DNA of 64,000 nt from Microbacteriaceae bacterium (GCA_009780695.1 WQZN01000001.1:342306-406305), one strand, 5' to 3'. Numbered from the stretch's first letter, positions 7,637 to 17,466 are shown. Notes: generated by a model not told the origin, from the letters alone. A program made the numbers and translations.

Positions 7637-8617
7637 CTAACTATCTTGCCGCGTGAGCTCCTCGCCCATGTCTCGGATCGTCACATCGGGGTGCCGCGGC
7701 GCCCACCCGAGCTCGGCCCGCGCCCGCGCCGACGTGGCGCTCTTCTGCACGCCGATCTCGCTCGCGAGCGAGCGCGCCATCGCCGAGACCGGCGCGGCAG
7801 CCCGCACGACCCAGTTCGGCAGCAGCAGCGGGCGCTTGCCGAGCACCCGGGCGACGTGCCGCAGCGAGGCGAAGCCGGCGACGGCGAGGTAGCGCCGGCC
7901 CGCGGCATCCGCGCTCGTCATCGCCGCGAGCTCGAGCGCCGCGACATCGCGCACGTCGACGATGCCGAAGCGCATGTCGGGCACGATCGGCGAGCGCATC
8001 GCAGTGCGCAGGATGAAGACCGAGGTGCCCTCGGGGGCGCCGAGCGGCGGCCCGAAGATGCCGACGGGGTTGACCGCGGCGATCTCGATCTCGCCCGCGT
8101 GCTCGGCGCCGAAATCCCACGCAGCCCGCTCGGCGAGCGTCTTCGAGCGCTGGTAGGCGGGCACGGTCGGGTCGTCGAGGTTCGTCCAGTCGTCCTCGGT
8201 GTACGGCGCGGTGCGGTCGCGCTCATGCCCGTAGCCGATCGCCGCGAACGACGAGGTCACGACGACGCGCTTCACGCCCGCGGCGAGCGCGGCGCGCAGC
8301 ACCCGCAGCGTGCCCTCGCGGGCGGGGGTGATGAGCTCGTCGGGGTCCTTCGGCTGGCCCGCCGGGAACGGGCTCGCGACGTGCAGCACGTAGGTCGCGC
8401 CCGCGGCCGCCTCGGCCCAGCCGTCGTCGGCGAGCAGGTCGGCGACGGCGAACTCGAGCGGGGTGTCGGGGCCCGCGCCGACGGCGGCGCGCACGGCATC
8501 CGCCCGCCCCGCCGATCTGACGGTCGTGCGCACGCGGTACCCCGCGTCGAGCGCGGCCGTGATGACGTGCAGCCCGAGATAGCCGGTGCCGCCGGTGACG
8601 AGGACGAGTTCTGACAT
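7637..8617 (-). CDS. NAD(P)-dependent epimerase/dehydratase (aldehyde reductase type)
   Basis: The 326-residue extended-SDR protein has the Rossmann motif VTGGTGYLGLHV at residues 7-18 and an active-site Tyr-x3-Lys as YQRSK near residue 153, with Ser at TSSFAAIG near 123. It resembles dihydroflavonol-4-reductase-like and ketone/aldehyde reductases acting on bulky carbonyls with NADPH. It is transcribed with the MFS gene immediately downstream (1-bp gap), suggesting a modification-plus-export or detoxification pair. deoC lies upstream with a 15-bp gap, so all three may form one operon. Confidence 0.83.
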   Translation of the reverse strand: MSELVLVTGGTGYLGLHVITAALDAGYRVRTTVRSAGRADAVRAAVGAGPDTPLEFAVADLLADDGWAEAAAGATYVLHVASPFPAGQPKDPDELITPAREGTLRVLRAALAAGVKRVVVTSSFAAIGYGHERDRTAPYTEDDWTNLDDPTVPAYQRSKTLAERAAWDFGAEHAGEIEIAAVNPVGIFGPPLGAPEGTSVFILRTAMRSPIVPDMRFGIVDVRDVAALELAAMTSADAAGRRYLAVAGFASLRHVARVLGKRPLLLPNWVVRAAAPVSAMARSLASEIGVQKSATSARARAELGWAPRHPDVTIRDMGEELTRQDS

Positions 8618-8632
8618 GAGGGTCCGCTCGAT

Positions 8633-9361
8633 TCAGTAGGCGGAGGTCTGAGCGGGGGATGTCGGGGCCGGGCCGTCCCCGGCGAGAAGCGCCCGCGCGC
8701 CCGAGACGCCGAGCCGCGTCGCGCCCGCGGCGATCATGGCCCGCGCCTGGGCGAGCGTGCGCACGCCGCCCGAAGCCTTGACGCCGGCGGCGTCGCCCAC
8801 GGTCTGACGCATCAGCGCCACCGCGTGCTCGGTCGCCCCGCCGCTCGGGTGGAACCCGGTGGACGTCTTCACGAAGTCGGCCCCCGCGTTCACCGCGGCG
8901 CGGCAGGCGGCGACGATCTGCGCGTCGGTCAGCGCCGACGACTCGATGATCACCTTGAGCACGGTCGGCTCGGGCGCCGCGGCGCGCACGCCCGCGATGT
9001 CGGCCTCGACGCGGCCGAAGTCGCCCTCGACGGCCGCGCCCACGTCGATCACCATGTCGATCTCGTCGGCGCCGTTGCGCACCGCTTCGGCGGCCTCGAC
9101 GGCCTTGACGGTGGTCGAGTGCTTGCCGCTCGGGAAGCCCGTGACGACGGCGACCTTGAGGTCGCTGCCCTCGGGGATCGACACCGGCAGCATCGACGGC
9201 GAGACGCACACCGAGTAGGTGCCGAGCAGGGCGGCCTCGGCGATCAGCGCGGCCACGTCGGCGTGGGTCGCCTCGGGCTTGAGCAGCGTGAAGTCGATGT
9301 AGCGGGCCACCTCGGCGGCGGTCGGCTCGGCGGGCTCAGCGGAGGGAATGGGCTCGGTCAT
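8633..9361 (-). CDS. deoC: Deoxyribose-phosphate aldolase
   Basis: The 242-residue class I aldolase cleaves 2-deoxyribose-5-phosphate to acetaldehyde and glyceraldehyde-3-phosphate in deoxynucleoside salvage. The early segment [14 protein letters not shown] is the family signature. [14 protein letters not shown] carries the Schiff-base Lys, VKASGGVRT the second catalytic Lys, and [11 protein letters not shown] the Asp-rich strand. ATG 9361 is used because homology starts there, although the frame stays open far upstream. Usual length is about 220-250. It heads a possible operon with the reductase and MFS genes and is not beside other deo genes. Confidence 0.93.
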   Translation of the reverse strand: MTEPIPSAEPAEPTAAEVARYIDFTLLKPEATHADVAALIAEAALLGTYSVCVSPSMLPVSIPEGSDLKVAVVTGFPSGKHSTTVKAVEAAEAVRNGADEIDMVIDVGAAVEGDFGRVEADIAGVRAAAPEPTVLKVIIESSALTDAQIVAACRAAVNAGADFVKTSTGFHPSGGATEHAVALMRQTVGDAAGVKASGGVRTLAQARAMIAAGATRLGVSGARALLAGDGPAPTSPAQTSAY

Positions 9362-9405
9362 GGCTCGATTCTGCCGCGTCGGAGCGGCGGCGGGGCATCC
9401 TCGAT

Positions 9406-9442
9406 CTGACTTGGGAATAACAATCCAGATGTCTGAGTTGGC
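9406..9442 (+). promoter_or_regulatory. Direct repeat upstream of the MFS-HxlR operon
   Basis: CTGACTTGGG (9406-9415) and CTGAGTTGGC (9433-9442) are near-identical 10-mers 27 bp apart in the 132-bp deoC/MFS spacer, in a locally AT-richer stretch. They sit where a promoter and operator for the downstream transporter-regulator pair would be expected. This is inference; no clear -35/-10 pair was found. Confidence 0.35.
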
Positions 9443-9493
9443 TAACTGTATCCAGCCCGCACGCGGCTGGTTCCCCAGCCGACAGGACCCCCG

Positions 9494-10750
9494 ATGAACC
9501 GCATCGCCCGCACGCTGCCCCGCGCCGCGTCCTATTGGACCGCCGCAGCCGTCGCCGCCATCGCCCTCTGGACGAGCGGCGCCCCGAGCACCACCTACCC
9601 GCTCTACGAAGCGCACTGGCACGTCACCGCCGCCGTCACGAACGCGGTCTTCGCCGTCTACCCGGCGGCGCTCGTCATCGTGCTTCTGGTTTTCGGCGAC
9701 CTCGCCGACCACATCGGGCGCCGCGCCGCGATCCTGCTCGGCCTGGCCGGCATGCTCGTCGGCACGCTGCTGTTCGCGGTCGCGCCGGGCATCGGCATCG
9801 TGTTCGCCGGCCGCGTGTTCATGGGCGTCGGAGTGGGGCTCGCGCTCAGCCCGGCCTCCGCCGCCGTGCTCGAGTTCAGCCGGCCCGGCCGCGAACGCGC
9901 CGCGGGCGCCGTGACCACCGCGGCCACCGCGCTCGGCCTCGCCCTCGCGACGCTCGTCGGCGGCGCGCTCATCCAGTACGCGCCGTTCCCGCTGCACCTC
10001 GACTTCTGGGTGCTCGTGGCCGTCATCGCCGCCGTCGGCGCGACGGTCTGGTTCATGCCGCGCCACACGCGCGACGAGGCACGCGGGGCCTGGCGGCCGC
10101 GCGGCATCGCCGTGGCGCCCGGCATCCGCCTCATCTACGTCGTGGCCGCGCTCTCGATGAGCACCGCCTACATGTTCGGCGCGATCTTCCTGAGCCTCGG
10201 CGCGCAGATCGCCGAGCAGATCACGCACGCCGCCAACGTGCTCGAGGTGGGCGCGATCATGGCCGCCATGTCGGTGGTCATCGGCGTGACGGCGCTCGCG
10301 ACCCGCTCGGTGCGGCCGCGCAGCTCGATCGCGGTCGGCGCGATCGTGGTGCTGATCGCGTTCGCGCTGCTGCTGGATGCCGCCTACACCGGCTCGCTCG
10401 CGGTGTTCATCACCACGACGCTGGTCGCCGGCGCCGGCTACGCGCTGATGTTCTCGGGCAGCCTCGGGCTCATCGGCCAGAACGCGCCGGCGCACCACCG
10501 CGCGGGCACCATCTCGGCGGTCTACCTCGTGGCCTACGTCATGCAGGGCCTCACGGCCGTCGTGCTCGGGCTGATCGCGACCGGTGCCGGCCTGCGCAGC
10601 GCGCTCGACGTGGGCGCGGCCGGCGTGGGCGTCTTCGCCCTCGGAGCCCTCGTGACCGCGCAGGCGCTGCGGGCGCGGCAGAATGCCGGTGTGGGTGAGG
10701 ATGCCCGGGCCAGGGCATCCCGACCCGCCATCACCGCATTCGAGGAGTGA
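9494..10750 (+). CDS. MFS transporter, next to HxlR regulator
   Basis: This 418-residue, about 12-helix transporter has the helix 2-3 loop [17 protein letters not shown], a classic motif A, and the antiporter-type helix-5 region [19 protein letters not shown]. It resembles aromatic-compound or drug efflux MFS proteins. Its stop TGA (10748-10750) is 5 bp before the start of the HxlR gene, and the ribosome site of that gene lies within the transporter's last codons. The pair therefore looks like an exporter with its own redox- or xenobiotic-responsive repressor. Confidence 0.86.
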   Translation: MNRIARTLPRAASYWTAAAVAAIALWTSGAPSTTYPLYEAHWHVTAAVTNAVFAVYPAALVIVLLVFGDLADHIGRRAAILLGLAGMLVGTLLFAVAPGIGIVFAGRVFMGVGVGLALSPASAAVLEFSRPGRERAAGAVTTAATALGLALATLVGGALIQYAPFPLHLDFWVLVAVIAAVGATVWFMPRHTRDEARGAWRPRGIAVAPGIRLIYVVAALSMSTAYMFGAIFLSLGAQIAEQITHAANVLEVGAIMAAMSVVIGVTALATRSVRPRSSIAVGAIVVLIAFALLLDAAYTGSLAVFITTTLVAGAGYALMFSGSLGLIGQNAPAHHRAGTISAVYLVAYVMQGLTAVVLGLIATGAGLRSALDVGAAGVGVFALGALVTAQALRARQNAGVGEDARARASRPAITAFEE

Positions 10751-10755
10751 CGCCC

Positions 10756-11298
10756 ATGCCCGCACAGCCGACGGAAGAGATCGACCCGGTCGACGCCCGC
10801 GAGTACAACGCGCTGTGCTCGATCTCGCGCGCGGTCGACATCCTCGGGCCGCGCTGGAACTTCCAGATCCTGCGCGAGGCGCTCGCGGGCGTGACGCGCT
10901 TCGCCGACTTCCGCGAGATGCTCGGCGTCTCGCCCGACGTGCTGAGCGCGCGGCTCAGCGCACTCGTCGACGCGGGCGTGCTCGAACGGCGCAAGTACCA
11001 CGCGCCGGGCGAGCGCGGCCGCGACGAGTACCTGCTGACGCAGGCGGGCCGCGAGCTCAACGTCGTCATCTCGGCGTTGCGCGACTGGGGGGATGTCTGG
11101 GCGCCCGGCGAGTTCGGGCCGATCTCGCGCCGCATGCGCCGGGGGGACGACGCGCCCGTGCACGTCGCCTATGTCGACGAGTCGGGGCACGAGGTCGCCG
11201 CCGAAGAGACCTACAGCCGGCCGATGGAGGCGACGCCGGCCGTGGGCTTCTACGCCCGGCGCGCGGAACTGGTGGCCCGCGCCGAGGCGACGCGGTAG
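10756..11298 (+). CDS. HxlR-family transcriptional regulator
   Basis: The 180-residue winged-helix protein shows the HxlR pattern: [25 protein letters not shown], shown as [15 protein letters not shown] and [12 protein letters not shown], then [20 protein letters not shown] (recognition helix) and the wing [24 protein letters not shown] in parts. A 50-residue C-terminal extension is longer than in the minimal family. ATG 10756 has GAGGAG 8 bp upstream and is preferred over GTG 10747. Members sense electrophiles or quinones and repress neighbouring genes. Candidate targets are the transporter upstream and yceI downstream. Confidence 0.88.
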   Translation: MPAQPTEEIDPVDAREYNALCSISRAVDILGPRWNFQILREALAGVTRFADFREMLGVSPDVLSARLSALVDAGVLERRKYHAPGERGRDEYLLTQAGRELNVVISALRDWGDVWAPGEFGPISRRMRRGDDAPVHVAYVDESGHEVAAEETYSRPMEATPAVGFYARRAELVARAEATR

Positions 11299-11339
11299 CG
11301 CCCGTCATCCCCCCGTCGCCGATTCGTAAGAAATCGTAA

Positions 11340-11362
11340 GAGTTCCAGATCTTCTGGAATTC
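11340..11362. promoter_or_regulatory. Inverted repeat between HxlR and YceI genes
   Basis: GAGTTCCAGA (11340-11349), spacer TCT, then TCTGGAATTC (11353-11362) is a 10-bp arm palindrome with one mismatch. The arms flank only 3 bp, the geometry of a dimeric winged-helix operator rather than a terminator. It lies about 80 bp before the yceI start and resembles in layout the palindrome at 51545-51561 beside the other HxlR gene. Confidence 0.6.
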
Positions 11363-11440
11363 AGACGAATTGGATACGGTTGCATGGAAACGTCGGGGCA
11401 CGCGCCTCGCACAACCTGAGTCTCTAGGAGTACGAGAACC

Positions 11441-11995
11441 ATGACCGACACCGTCACCATCCCCGGTTACAAGGCAGGCACCTGGGTCGTCGACCCCACG
11501 CACAGCGAGGTCGGCTTCAGCGTGCGCCACCTCATGATCGCCAAGGTCCGCGGCAAGTTCGAGAAGTTCGAGGCGACGTTCGTCACCGCCGAGAACCCGC
11601 TCGAGTCGACGGTCACCGCCAAGGCCGAGGTCGCGTCGATCAACACGAACGAGCCGAACCGCGACGGCCACCTGCGCACCGGCGACTTCTTCGAGGCCGA
11701 GCAGTTCCCCTACATCGAGTTCGTCTCGACCGGTGTGCGCGTCGACGGCGACGACTTCAAGGTCGACGGCGACCTGACCATCAAGGGCACCACCAAGCAG
11801 GTCACCTTCGACTTCGAGTTCGAGGGCTTCCAGACCGACCCGTGGGGCAACTACAAAGCCGGCGCCACCGCCACCACGAAGATCAAGCGCGAAGAGTGGG
11901 GCCTCACCTACAACGCGGCCCTCGAGGGCGGCGGCGTCCTGATCGGCTCCGAGGTGACCATCACCATCGAGCTCGAGGCGGCGCTGCAGGCGTAA
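11441..11995 (+). CDS. YceI-family lipocalin-like protein
   Basis: The 184-residue protein has the YceI beta-barrel pattern. WVVDPTHSEVGFSVRHLMIAKVRGKF (shown as WVVDPTHSEVGFSVRHLM and KVRGKF) is the first hairpin. VASINTNEPNRDGHLRTGDFF is the conserved DxHL segment, and FEFEGFQTDPWG with LTYNAALEGGGVLIGSEVTI forms the later strands. Members bind long isoprenoids or fatty amides. No signal peptide is present, so this is a cytoplasmic type, as in many actinobacteria. AGGAG precedes the ATG. A strong bidirectional hairpin follows the stop. Confidence 0.92.
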   Translation: MTDTVTIPGYKAGTWVVDPTHSEVGFSVRHLMIAKVRGKFEKFEATFVTAENPLESTVTAKAEVASINTNEPNRDGHLRTGDFFEAEQFPYIEFVSTGVRVDGDDFKVDGDLTIKGTTKQVTFDFEFEGFQTDPWGNYKAGATATTKIKREEWGLTYNAALEGGGVLIGSEVTITIELEAALQA

Positions 11996-12020
11996 GCGCC
12001 GCGCCACTCGCTGCGAACGA

Positions 12021-12057
12021 GAAGCGCCCTGCCGGGCCCGTGCCGGCAGGGCGCTTC
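12021..12057. terminator. Bidirectional hairpin terminator between yceI and the ThuA gene
   Basis: A perfect 15-bp stem (12021-12035 with 12043-12057) and 7-nt loop lies 25 bp after the yceI stop and 5 bp past the ThuA stop on the other strand. The outer pairs GAAGCGCC/GGCGCTTC place T-residues at both ends, so it can serve both convergent genes. Confidence 0.85.
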
Positions 12058-12062
12058 TGTCG

Positions 12063-12782
12063 TCATCGGGCGATGACGGGGGCCGGGTTCCCGAAGTTCG
12101 ACGACCATGCCACCTGGGGCGCGGCCCAGCGCACGCCGTTGGCGATCACCCGCTGGACCTGCGGGTTGTGATAGGTCGGGTAGGTCTCGTGCCCGGGGCG
12201 GAAGTAGAAGATCTTCCCGGCGCCGCGGCGGTAGCAGGCGCCGCTGCGGAAGACCTCGCCGCCGCTGAACCAGCTGATGAAGACGAGCTCATCCGGGGTC
12301 GGGACCTCGAAGTGCTCGCCGTACATCTCCTCGCGCTCGATGATGAAGCGCTGACCGATGCCCTCGGTGATCGGGTGACCGGGCGCGACGTTCCAGAGCA
12401 CCTCGGTGTCGTCGGCCTCGCGCCAGATGAGGTTGCACGTAGTGCCCATGAGGCGCCGGAAGACCCGCGACCCGTGCCCCGAGTGAAGCACGACAAGCCC
12501 CATGCCCTCGAGCACGCGCTGCTGCACCCGATCGACGACCTCGTCCGCGACGTCCTCGTGGTGCAGGTGGCCCCACCAGATCAGCACGTCGGTCGAGGCC
12601 AGAGTCTCGACGTCGAGGCCGTGCTCGGGCTCGTCCAGGGTCGCCGTGCGAACCTCGTCGATGCCGTGCGCGCGGAGCGCCGAGGCCAGGGCGGCGTGGA
12701 TGCCGTCCGGATAGATCGCGGCGACCTCGGGGTCGTTCTTCTCGTGGCGGAACTCGTTCCAGACGGTGACGCGCAGGCTCAT
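12063..12782 (-). CDS. ThuA-domain protein (trehalose-utilisation type)
   Basis: The 239-residue protein has the ThuA class I glutamine-amidotransferase-like fold. It begins [11 protein letters not shown], and has [13 protein letters not shown] near residue 67 and [17 protein letters not shown] near 97 (the elbow with Ser-Gly-His in place of the amidotransferase Cys). [10 protein letters not shown] and the C-terminal [15 protein letters not shown] complete the family pattern. In rhizobia ThuA works with the dehydrogenase ThuB on 3-keto-trehalose. Here it overlaps a Gfo/Idh/MocA dehydrogenase by 4 bp (ATGA), the same pairing, and is the last gene of the sugar operon. Role in 3-keto-glycoside breakdown is inference. 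Confidence 0.85.
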   Translation of the reverse strand: MSLRVTVWNEFRHEKNDPEVAAIYPDGIHAALASALRAHGIDEVRTATLDEPEHGLDVETLASTDVLIWWGHLHHEDVADEVVDRVQQRVLEGMGLVVLHSGHGSRVFRRLMGTTCNLIWREADDTEVLWNVAPGHPITEGIGQRFIIEREEMYGEHFEVPTPDELVFISWFSGGEVFRSGACYRRGAGKIFYFRPGHETYPTYHNPQVQRVIANGVRWAAPQVAWSSNFGNPAPVIAR

Positions 12783-13876
12783 CGTGCTTCTTTCGTGTCG
12801 GACTTGTCGGTGGTGTCGCCGGATGCCGCATCGACGGCATCGAGTCGGACGACGGTCCCCGCGCGCGACGCTGCGATCGTGCCGAGCGTGAGCGCGAGGG
12901 TGTTGATGTTGTCGCGGGCATGGGTCTGAGGCATCCGCGCCTCACGCCGCGCGGCCGCGAACTCGGCGATCGTCCCGACCCGGTCGAAGTGGGGTCGCGG
13001 CGGCAGCACGACGTTCTCGACGTCACCGTCGCGGTGACGGATGACCAGCTCGTCCGCGGCGGTTCCGCTGTCGTCGCGGCCCGCCCACTCGATCGTCCCG
13101 CCCTCGCACTCGAGCACCCACTCGCCGGACCACAGGGTGGGTCGCCCCGTGCTCGCCCAACTGCCGCGGTAGTCGACGACGACATCGTCGCCGAAGACCA
13201 CCTGCGCCACGGCCGAGGCCGGGTCGTGGAACCGGCTCCAGCCGGGATTCCACGCGGTCGCTGCGACCGAGCGCGGCTCGCGCCCCAGAACGAACCGCAT
13301 CAGGTCGAAGTGGTGCACCGACATGTCCATGAGGAGCGGATCGGGAAGGACGTAGTGGCTCCAGCCCTCGGGTTCCGCGGTGTTCGCGTACTTGCGGAAG
13401 GACACCGAGACGGATCCGACCTCCCCGAGAGCCTTCGTTCGCACCAGCTCCGCCGCCTTCTGTGCAGCGGGGTAGAAGCGGTAGTTCTGGCTCACGACGA
13501 GTTGGCGCCCGGCAGCGTCCGCAGCGTCGATCATGCGGCGCGCCTCGGCCAGAGTCGGCGCCAGCGGCTTCTCGACGATCACGTCCTTGCCCGCCTCGAG
13601 CGCCTCGATCGCGACCGAGGCATGGTGTGGAAGCGCGGTCGTGACCAAGACGGTGTCGGCATCCGTCGCGCGCAACGCCTCCGAGAACGAGTCGAAGCAC
13701 AACGACTCCGCGATCGCGGTGTCCTCGCGCAGCGCCGCAAGCATCGCCGGCGCCATGTCGACATAGGCCTCGGTGCGGACCAGCTCGGGGTGCTTCAGCA
13801 GCTCGGCAGCCCAGGATCGACCCCAGCCACCCAGGCCGACCTGGATCAGATGCAGGGCTCCGGACTCAACGGACAT
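12779..13876 (-). CDS. Gfo/Idh/MocA-family NAD(P)-dependent sugar dehydrogenase
   Basis: The 365-residue protein has the Rossmann motif [12 protein letters not shown] at the N-terminus and the family catalytic motif [15 protein letters not shown] (Lys in EKP) near residue 94. It also has the C-terminal dimer/substrate domain with [18 protein letters not shown], where the HHxD histidine is the usual proton carrier. Family enzymes oxidise sugars, often at C3 of a glycoside. ATG 13876 is chosen because upstream residues are Ser/Pro-rich without homology. It overlaps the GH66 gene by 11 bp upstream and the ThuA gene by 4 bp downstream. Confidence 0.88.
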   Translation of the reverse strand: MSVESGALHLIQVGLGGWGRSWAAELLKHPELVRTEAYVDMAPAMLAALREDTAIAESLCFDSFSEALRATDADTVLVTTALPHHASVAIEALEAGKDVIVEKPLAPTLAEARRMIDAADAAGRQLVVSQNYRFYPAAQKAAELVRTKALGEVGSVSVSFRKYANTAEPEGWSHYVLPDPLLMDMSVHHFDLMRFVLGREPRSVAATAWNPGWSRFHDPASAVAQVVFGDDVVVDYRGSWASTGRPTLWSGEWVLECEGGTIEWAGRDDSGTAADELVIRHRDGDVENVVLPPRPHFDRVGTIAEFAAARREARMPQTHARDNINTLALTLGTIAASRAGTVVRLDAVDAASGDTTDKSDTKEAR

Positions 13877-15533
13877 GGACGTCTCCCTCAGCATCGGGGT
13901 CGGGCAGGAACAGGACGGCCCAGTCGCCGAGCTCGGGCAGTCGGTACTCGAGCATCGACTGCGAGGCGGAGAGGGCATCGGTGGCGACGACCTCATCGGC
14001 CGGGTCCGCCGTCAACGGTCTCGGATCCGCTCCGGGCTCGATCCAGTGCAGGACCTCATCGCCGTCAACGGGTGCGAAACGCAGCGAGATGCCCGCCACG
14101 ACCGACGCGGGCGACTTGCCGGCGTCCCAGGTGATCTCGCTCTGCGCAGTCAGGTTGATCAGGTGCACCACGAGGCCGCGCGCGGTGCGCACGACGCGTG
14201 TCCACACGGTGCCCGGCTCGGGCCTCGTCGAGAACCTCACCCCGTGGTCGCTGATGAACACCAGATCCGTGTTGATGCCGCCGGTCATGAACTCGGTGAC
14301 GTCGGTCTGGCCCGGAGCGGTCAGGAGGTCGCCCCACCGCACGAGCATGTCGTACCACTCGGCGAACATCGTGACGCTCGCGGGCGACAGGGCATGGTTC
14401 CGCGGGTAATAGGGGTCCGTCAGCACGCGGCCCTGCTCGCCCAGCAGGAGATGGGTTGCGCCGTGGCTGAACACCGTCGCCATCGCGAGCCTGGCCGCGG
14501 CATCCGCCCGCTCAGCAGGCTCTCGCGAATAGCACGAGAGGTAGGCGGACAGGATCGGCGGGTGGTCGGGGCGCAGGGCCCGGGTGCGCAAGGCCAGCGC
14601 ACCCAGGTCGGCGTAGGTCGAGTGCGGTGGCCAGACCTCGATGTAGCTGCCGTCCTGCGCCTCGCCCGCCGTCTGCGCGGTGCCGAAGTCGTTGACGTTG
14701 TTGAAGATCAGGCGCGCGGCGGGCACGGCCTCCCGCACGGCGGCGATCATCGTCGCGTACGACGCGGCGAGATCGACGCGCGCCCCGTCGCCGCGCAGCG
14801 CGCGCTTCGGCCAGCCGTACTGGTCGAGGTGGAAGCCGCGCAATGAGGTGCCCTCGAGCGCCTGCGAGAGCATCTCGCGGTAGTGCGCGAGCCAGCGCGG
14901 GCCGGCCGGGTCGACGAGGGTGAGGAAGTCGTCGCCGAGGCGATAGGGCACCCCGTCGGCGCGGACGAGCAGCTCGTCTTGCCAGGCCTCGACCTCGGCG
15001 TTCCCGACCGCATAGACCGCCGAGTAGCCGAGCGGCACGACGCCCGCCGCGTCGAACGCCTCGGCCACCGCGTTCACGACCGCCAGATCGCGCGGCTGAC
15101 CGAGCGGGTCGAGGTACTCGCGCTCGGGCGGCAGCAGCTCGGAGTGCTTCCAGCCCCAGTCATAGAACTGCGCCAGGTTCAGGTGCATGCGACGGAAGAA
15201 GGCGGCGTCGGCCGCGGAGTCCGCATGCCCGTCGAGCTGTGCGACGAAGCCGTAGCGCGGGCGCTCGAACGGGTCGCCGAGAACGTCGAACGCGGTGCGG
15301 GCGACGATGCGGCCCCCGAGTTCCAGAGCGACGCCGAAGCCGCCGAGGCCCAGCCCGGGCAGTGCCACGCTCGTGGCATCCGTCGCCACGGCGATGCGTG
15401 CGACCTCGTCGAGCAGTCGGGTCACGACGAGCGTCCCCCCGGCGGGCAGGGCGGTCGAGGATGCCGCGCCCGCCAGCTCGATGACGACGGGCTCGTCAGG
15501 GCCGTACGCGGCCTTGCTCGGGATCAGCTCCAC
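13866..15533 (-). CDS. Glycoside hydrolase family 66 (dextranase/cycloisomaltooligosaccharide enzyme-like)
   Basis: The 555-residue protein follows the GH66 layout: an N-terminal Ig-like strand domain (SKAAYGPDEPVVIEL), then RPRYGFVAQL, the segment LAQFYDWGWKHSELLPP near 120-136, a TIM barrel, and a C-terminal beta-sandwich. The predicted nucleophile is Asp237 (GFHLDQYG) and the acid/base Glu299 (SYIEVWPP). GH66 enzymes cut or cyclise alpha-1,6-glucan. There is no signal peptide and the protein is shorter than secreted dextranases, so it probably acts inside the cell on imported oligosaccharides. GTG 15533 overlaps the GH15 stop by 10 bp. Confidence 0.82.
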   Translation of the reverse strand: MELIPSKAAYGPDEPVVIELAGAASSTALPAGGTLVVTRLLDEVARIAVATDATSVALPGLGLGGFGVALELGGRIVARTAFDVLGDPFERPRYGFVAQLDGHADSAADAAFFRRMHLNLAQFYDWGWKHSELLPPEREYLDPLGQPRDLAVVNAVAEAFDAAGVVPLGYSAVYAVGNAEVEAWQDELLVRADGVPYRLGDDFLTLVDPAGPRWLAHYREMLSQALEGTSLRGFHLDQYGWPKRALRGDGARVDLAASYATMIAAVREAVPAARLIFNNVNDFGTAQTAGEAQDGSYIEVWPPHSTYADLGALALRTRALRPDHPPILSAYLSCYSREPAERADAAARLAMATVFSHGATHLLLGEQGRVLTDPYYPRNHALSPASVTMFAEWYDMLVRWGDLLTAPGQTDVTEFMTGGINTDLVFISDHGVRFSTRPEPGTVWTRVVRTARGLVVHLINLTAQSEITWDAGKSPASVVAGISLRFAPVDGDEVLHWIEPGADPRPLTADPADEVVATDALSASQSMLEYRLPELGDWAVLFLPDPDAEGDVHVR

Positions 15534-16624
15534 GGTTCGACCGCCCCGTTCAGCAGCAGCAGGTGCTTCGCGTGCGACCACAGCAGCGGGTCGGCGACGG
15601 GCCCCCAACGCTCCTCCCACTGCGGGACGAACTCGGGCAGCTGCGGCTCGGAGACGATCTGTTCGGGCAGGGTGCCGAGCGGCGAGACGGCGCCTTCGAC
15701 CCACTCGACCGCGCGACGGTAGCCGGCCTCGTCGCCGTTCACACGGTCGTGCCAACCGAGCCACGCCGTCAGCAGCACCCAGGGGCTGCCACCGTAGTAG
15801 TCGTCGCCGAGATAGCGGCGGATGCCGCCGCTCGGCGAGGCGAGTTCGGATCGGATGCGCTCGATCGTCGCCGCCATCACCGGCTCGTCGGCCGGGAAGA
15901 GCGCGAACGGGGTCGCGAGCGAGACGAGGCTGGCGTCGACGCGATCGTCCTCGGGCCCCTTCACGAACACGCCGTCGGAGACGCAGCGCGCGACGATGAA
16001 CTCGACGATCTCGTCGGCCGTCGCATCGAAGCCGGCGTCGCCCAGCATCCGCGCGGCACCGCGCAGACCTGCGGCGATCGCCGCGAGCGTGGAGGTGTGC
16101 ACGCGGTCGCCGAACTCCTCCCAGTAGTCGTAGCAGGGGGTGCGCCAGGCGGCGGCGACGTAGCGGGCGGCGAGGCGTGCGCCCGGGACCAGCTCCGCCG
16201 GCACGTCGGTGCCGTAGAGCGAGTGCAGAGCGAACAGCCAGGTGCCGTAGCCGTCCAGCTGGAAGTTCGGCCAGCCGTTCTCGTGGTCGCCCTCCTCCGT
16301 GCCGTCGAGGCGGTAGCGCGTCGGCAGCCACTCGGCGGAGGCGACCGGGGCGCCGGCATCCAGTGCGGCGATGATCTTCTCCACCCGCGCCGCGCGGGCC
16401 TCGATGATGCGCGCGGCGAACGCGTGGAAGCGCACGACGGACTCGCGCTCGCCGACGGACTCGAGCGCGAGGGCGCAGTAGGCGCCGTCGCGCAGCCAGC
16501 CGAAGCCGTACTGCGAGAACGTCGGGCAGGCGACGTAGGCGCCCGACGGGGCCTGGCCGTCGAGCAGCACCGTGCGGCTGACCTCGCTCACGTCGGTGGT
16601 CTGGGCGGTCTGGGTCTGGCTCAA
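15524..16624 (-). CDS. Glycoside hydrolase family 15 (glucoamylase/glucodextranase-like)
   Basis: The 366-residue (alpha/alpha)6-barrel protein has the GH15 signatures YGFGWLRDGAY (residues 39-49) and YDYWEEFGDRVHTSTLAAI, with candidate general acid Glu169/170. LPEQIVSEP carries candidate base Glu321, and DPLLWSHAKHLLLL is the C-terminal motif. It is only the catalytic barrel, without the N-terminal beta-sandwich or a signal peptide, so is likely cytoplasmic and exo-acting on alpha-glucosides from the non-reducing end. The apparent start is TTG 16624, overlapping the permease stop as TTGA; GTG 16591 is an alternative. Confidence 0.83.
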   Translation of the reverse strand: MSQTQTAQTTDVSEVSRTVLLDGQAPSGAYVACPTFSQYGFGWLRDGAYCALALESVGERESVVRFHAFAARIIEARAARVEKIIAALDAGAPVASAEWLPTRYRLDGTEEGDHENGWPNFQLDGYGTWLFALHSLYGTDVPAELVPGARLAARYVAAAWRTPCYDYWEEFGDRVHTSTLAAIAAGLRGAARMLGDAGFDATADEIVEFIVARCVSDGVFVKGPEDDRVDASLVSLATPFALFPADEPVMAATIERIRSELASPSGGIRRYLGDDYYGGSPWVLLTAWLGWHDRVNGDEAGYRRAVEWVEGAVSPLGTLPEQIVSEPQLPEFVPQWEERWGPVADPLLWSHAKHLLLLNGAVEPWS

Positions 16625-17466
16625 CTCTTTACTGCTCCTGCTGCGAGGCCGGCGACGAAGTGCCGCTGGAAGACGATGTAGACGATGAAGACCGGGACCA
16701 TCGCGATCATGGATGCCGCGAAGACCAGGCCCCAGCTGGTGGAGTGCTCGCCCTGGAACAGCGCGATCGCGATCGGCAGGGTGCGCACATTGGGGTCGTT
16801 CAAGGTGGTGAGCGCCCAGGCGTATTCATCCCAGGTGCCGAGGAAGGCGAAGATCGTGCACGTGGCGAGTGCGGGCTTCGCCAGCGGTATGACGAGGTTC
16901 CAGTAGCGACGCCAGGCACTCGCCCCGTCGACGAGCATCGCCTCGTCGAGCTCACGGGGAATCGACTCGAAGAAGCCCGAGAGCAGGAAGGTGTTGAACC
17001 CGAGCGACGAGCCCACGTAGAAGGGCACGAGGCCCTGCAGCGTGTTCAGCAGGTGCAGATCTCGCGCCAGCAGGAACTGCGGGATGATGAGCATCATCGT
17101 CGGGATCGTCAGGCCGACGACGATCGCGATGAAGAAGAAGCGCTTCCCCGGGAAGTCGAACCTGCTGAAGCCGTAGGCCATCATCGACGACGCGAAGACG
17201 ATCAGGAACGTGCTCGCGATCGACACCATGGCCGAGTTCAGGAAGAACAGGCCGAAGTGGTTCGCGCCGAGCGCCGTCACGTAGTTGGCGAAGGTCGGAT
17301 CCTTCGGGATGAGCTGCAGCGGGTCGTTCAGGATCCATGAGCGCGACTTGAACGACGTCGACAGCATGTAGAGGAACGGATAGATCATCACCGTGCCGAC
17401 GACCGCGAGGATCGCGTAGCGGATGACGTAGTCGGTGATGCGCCGCCAGCGTTGGACGACCATCAT
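16621..17466 (-). CDS. Carbohydrate ABC transporter permease (MalG type)
   Basis: The 281-residue inner-membrane protein has six predicted helices. The cytoplasmic EAA loop is ELDEAMLVDGASAWRRYWNLVIPLAKPAL (shown as ELDEAMLVDGASAWRRYW and NLVIPLAKPA), the ATPase docking site. It ends FVAGLAAGAVKS, a hallmark of CUT1 sugar importers of the MalG/LacG group. Two successive ATGs (17466 and 17463) overlap the stop of the upstream permease as ATGA, with AAGGGAG just before. No ATPase is encoded in the locus, so a shared MsiK-type ATPase is expected elsewhere. Confidence 0.93.
   Translation of the reverse strand: MMVVQRWRRITDYVIRYAILAVVGTVMIYPFLYMLSTSFKSRSWILNDPLQLIPKDPTFANYVTALGANHFGLFFLNSAMVSIASTFLIVFASSMMAYGFSRFDFPGKRFFFIAIVVGLTIPTMMLIIPQFLLARDLHLLNTLQGLVPFYVGSSLGFNTFLLSGFFESIPRELDEAMLVDGASAWRRYWNLVIPLAKPALATCTIFAFLGTWDEYAWALTTLNDPNVRTLPIAIALFQGEHSTSWGLVFAASMIAMVPVFIVYIVFQRHFVAGLAAGAVKS

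Noticed and set aside
9362..10765. Upstream extension of deoC to a 710-codon frame
   Set aside because: The extension lies opposite the MFS gene and is repetitive Arg/His/Asp sequence; the conserved aldolase starts at 9361.
15524..16624. GH15 thought inactive because Lys follows WSHA where relatives often have Glu
   Set aside because: The catalytic base of bacterial GH15 is the Glu in the LPEQ segment, present here as Glu321.
15563..16681. Plus-strand frame of 372 codons opposite GH15
   Set aside because: Antisense shadow with no recognisable motif, while the minus strand has GH15 signatures.
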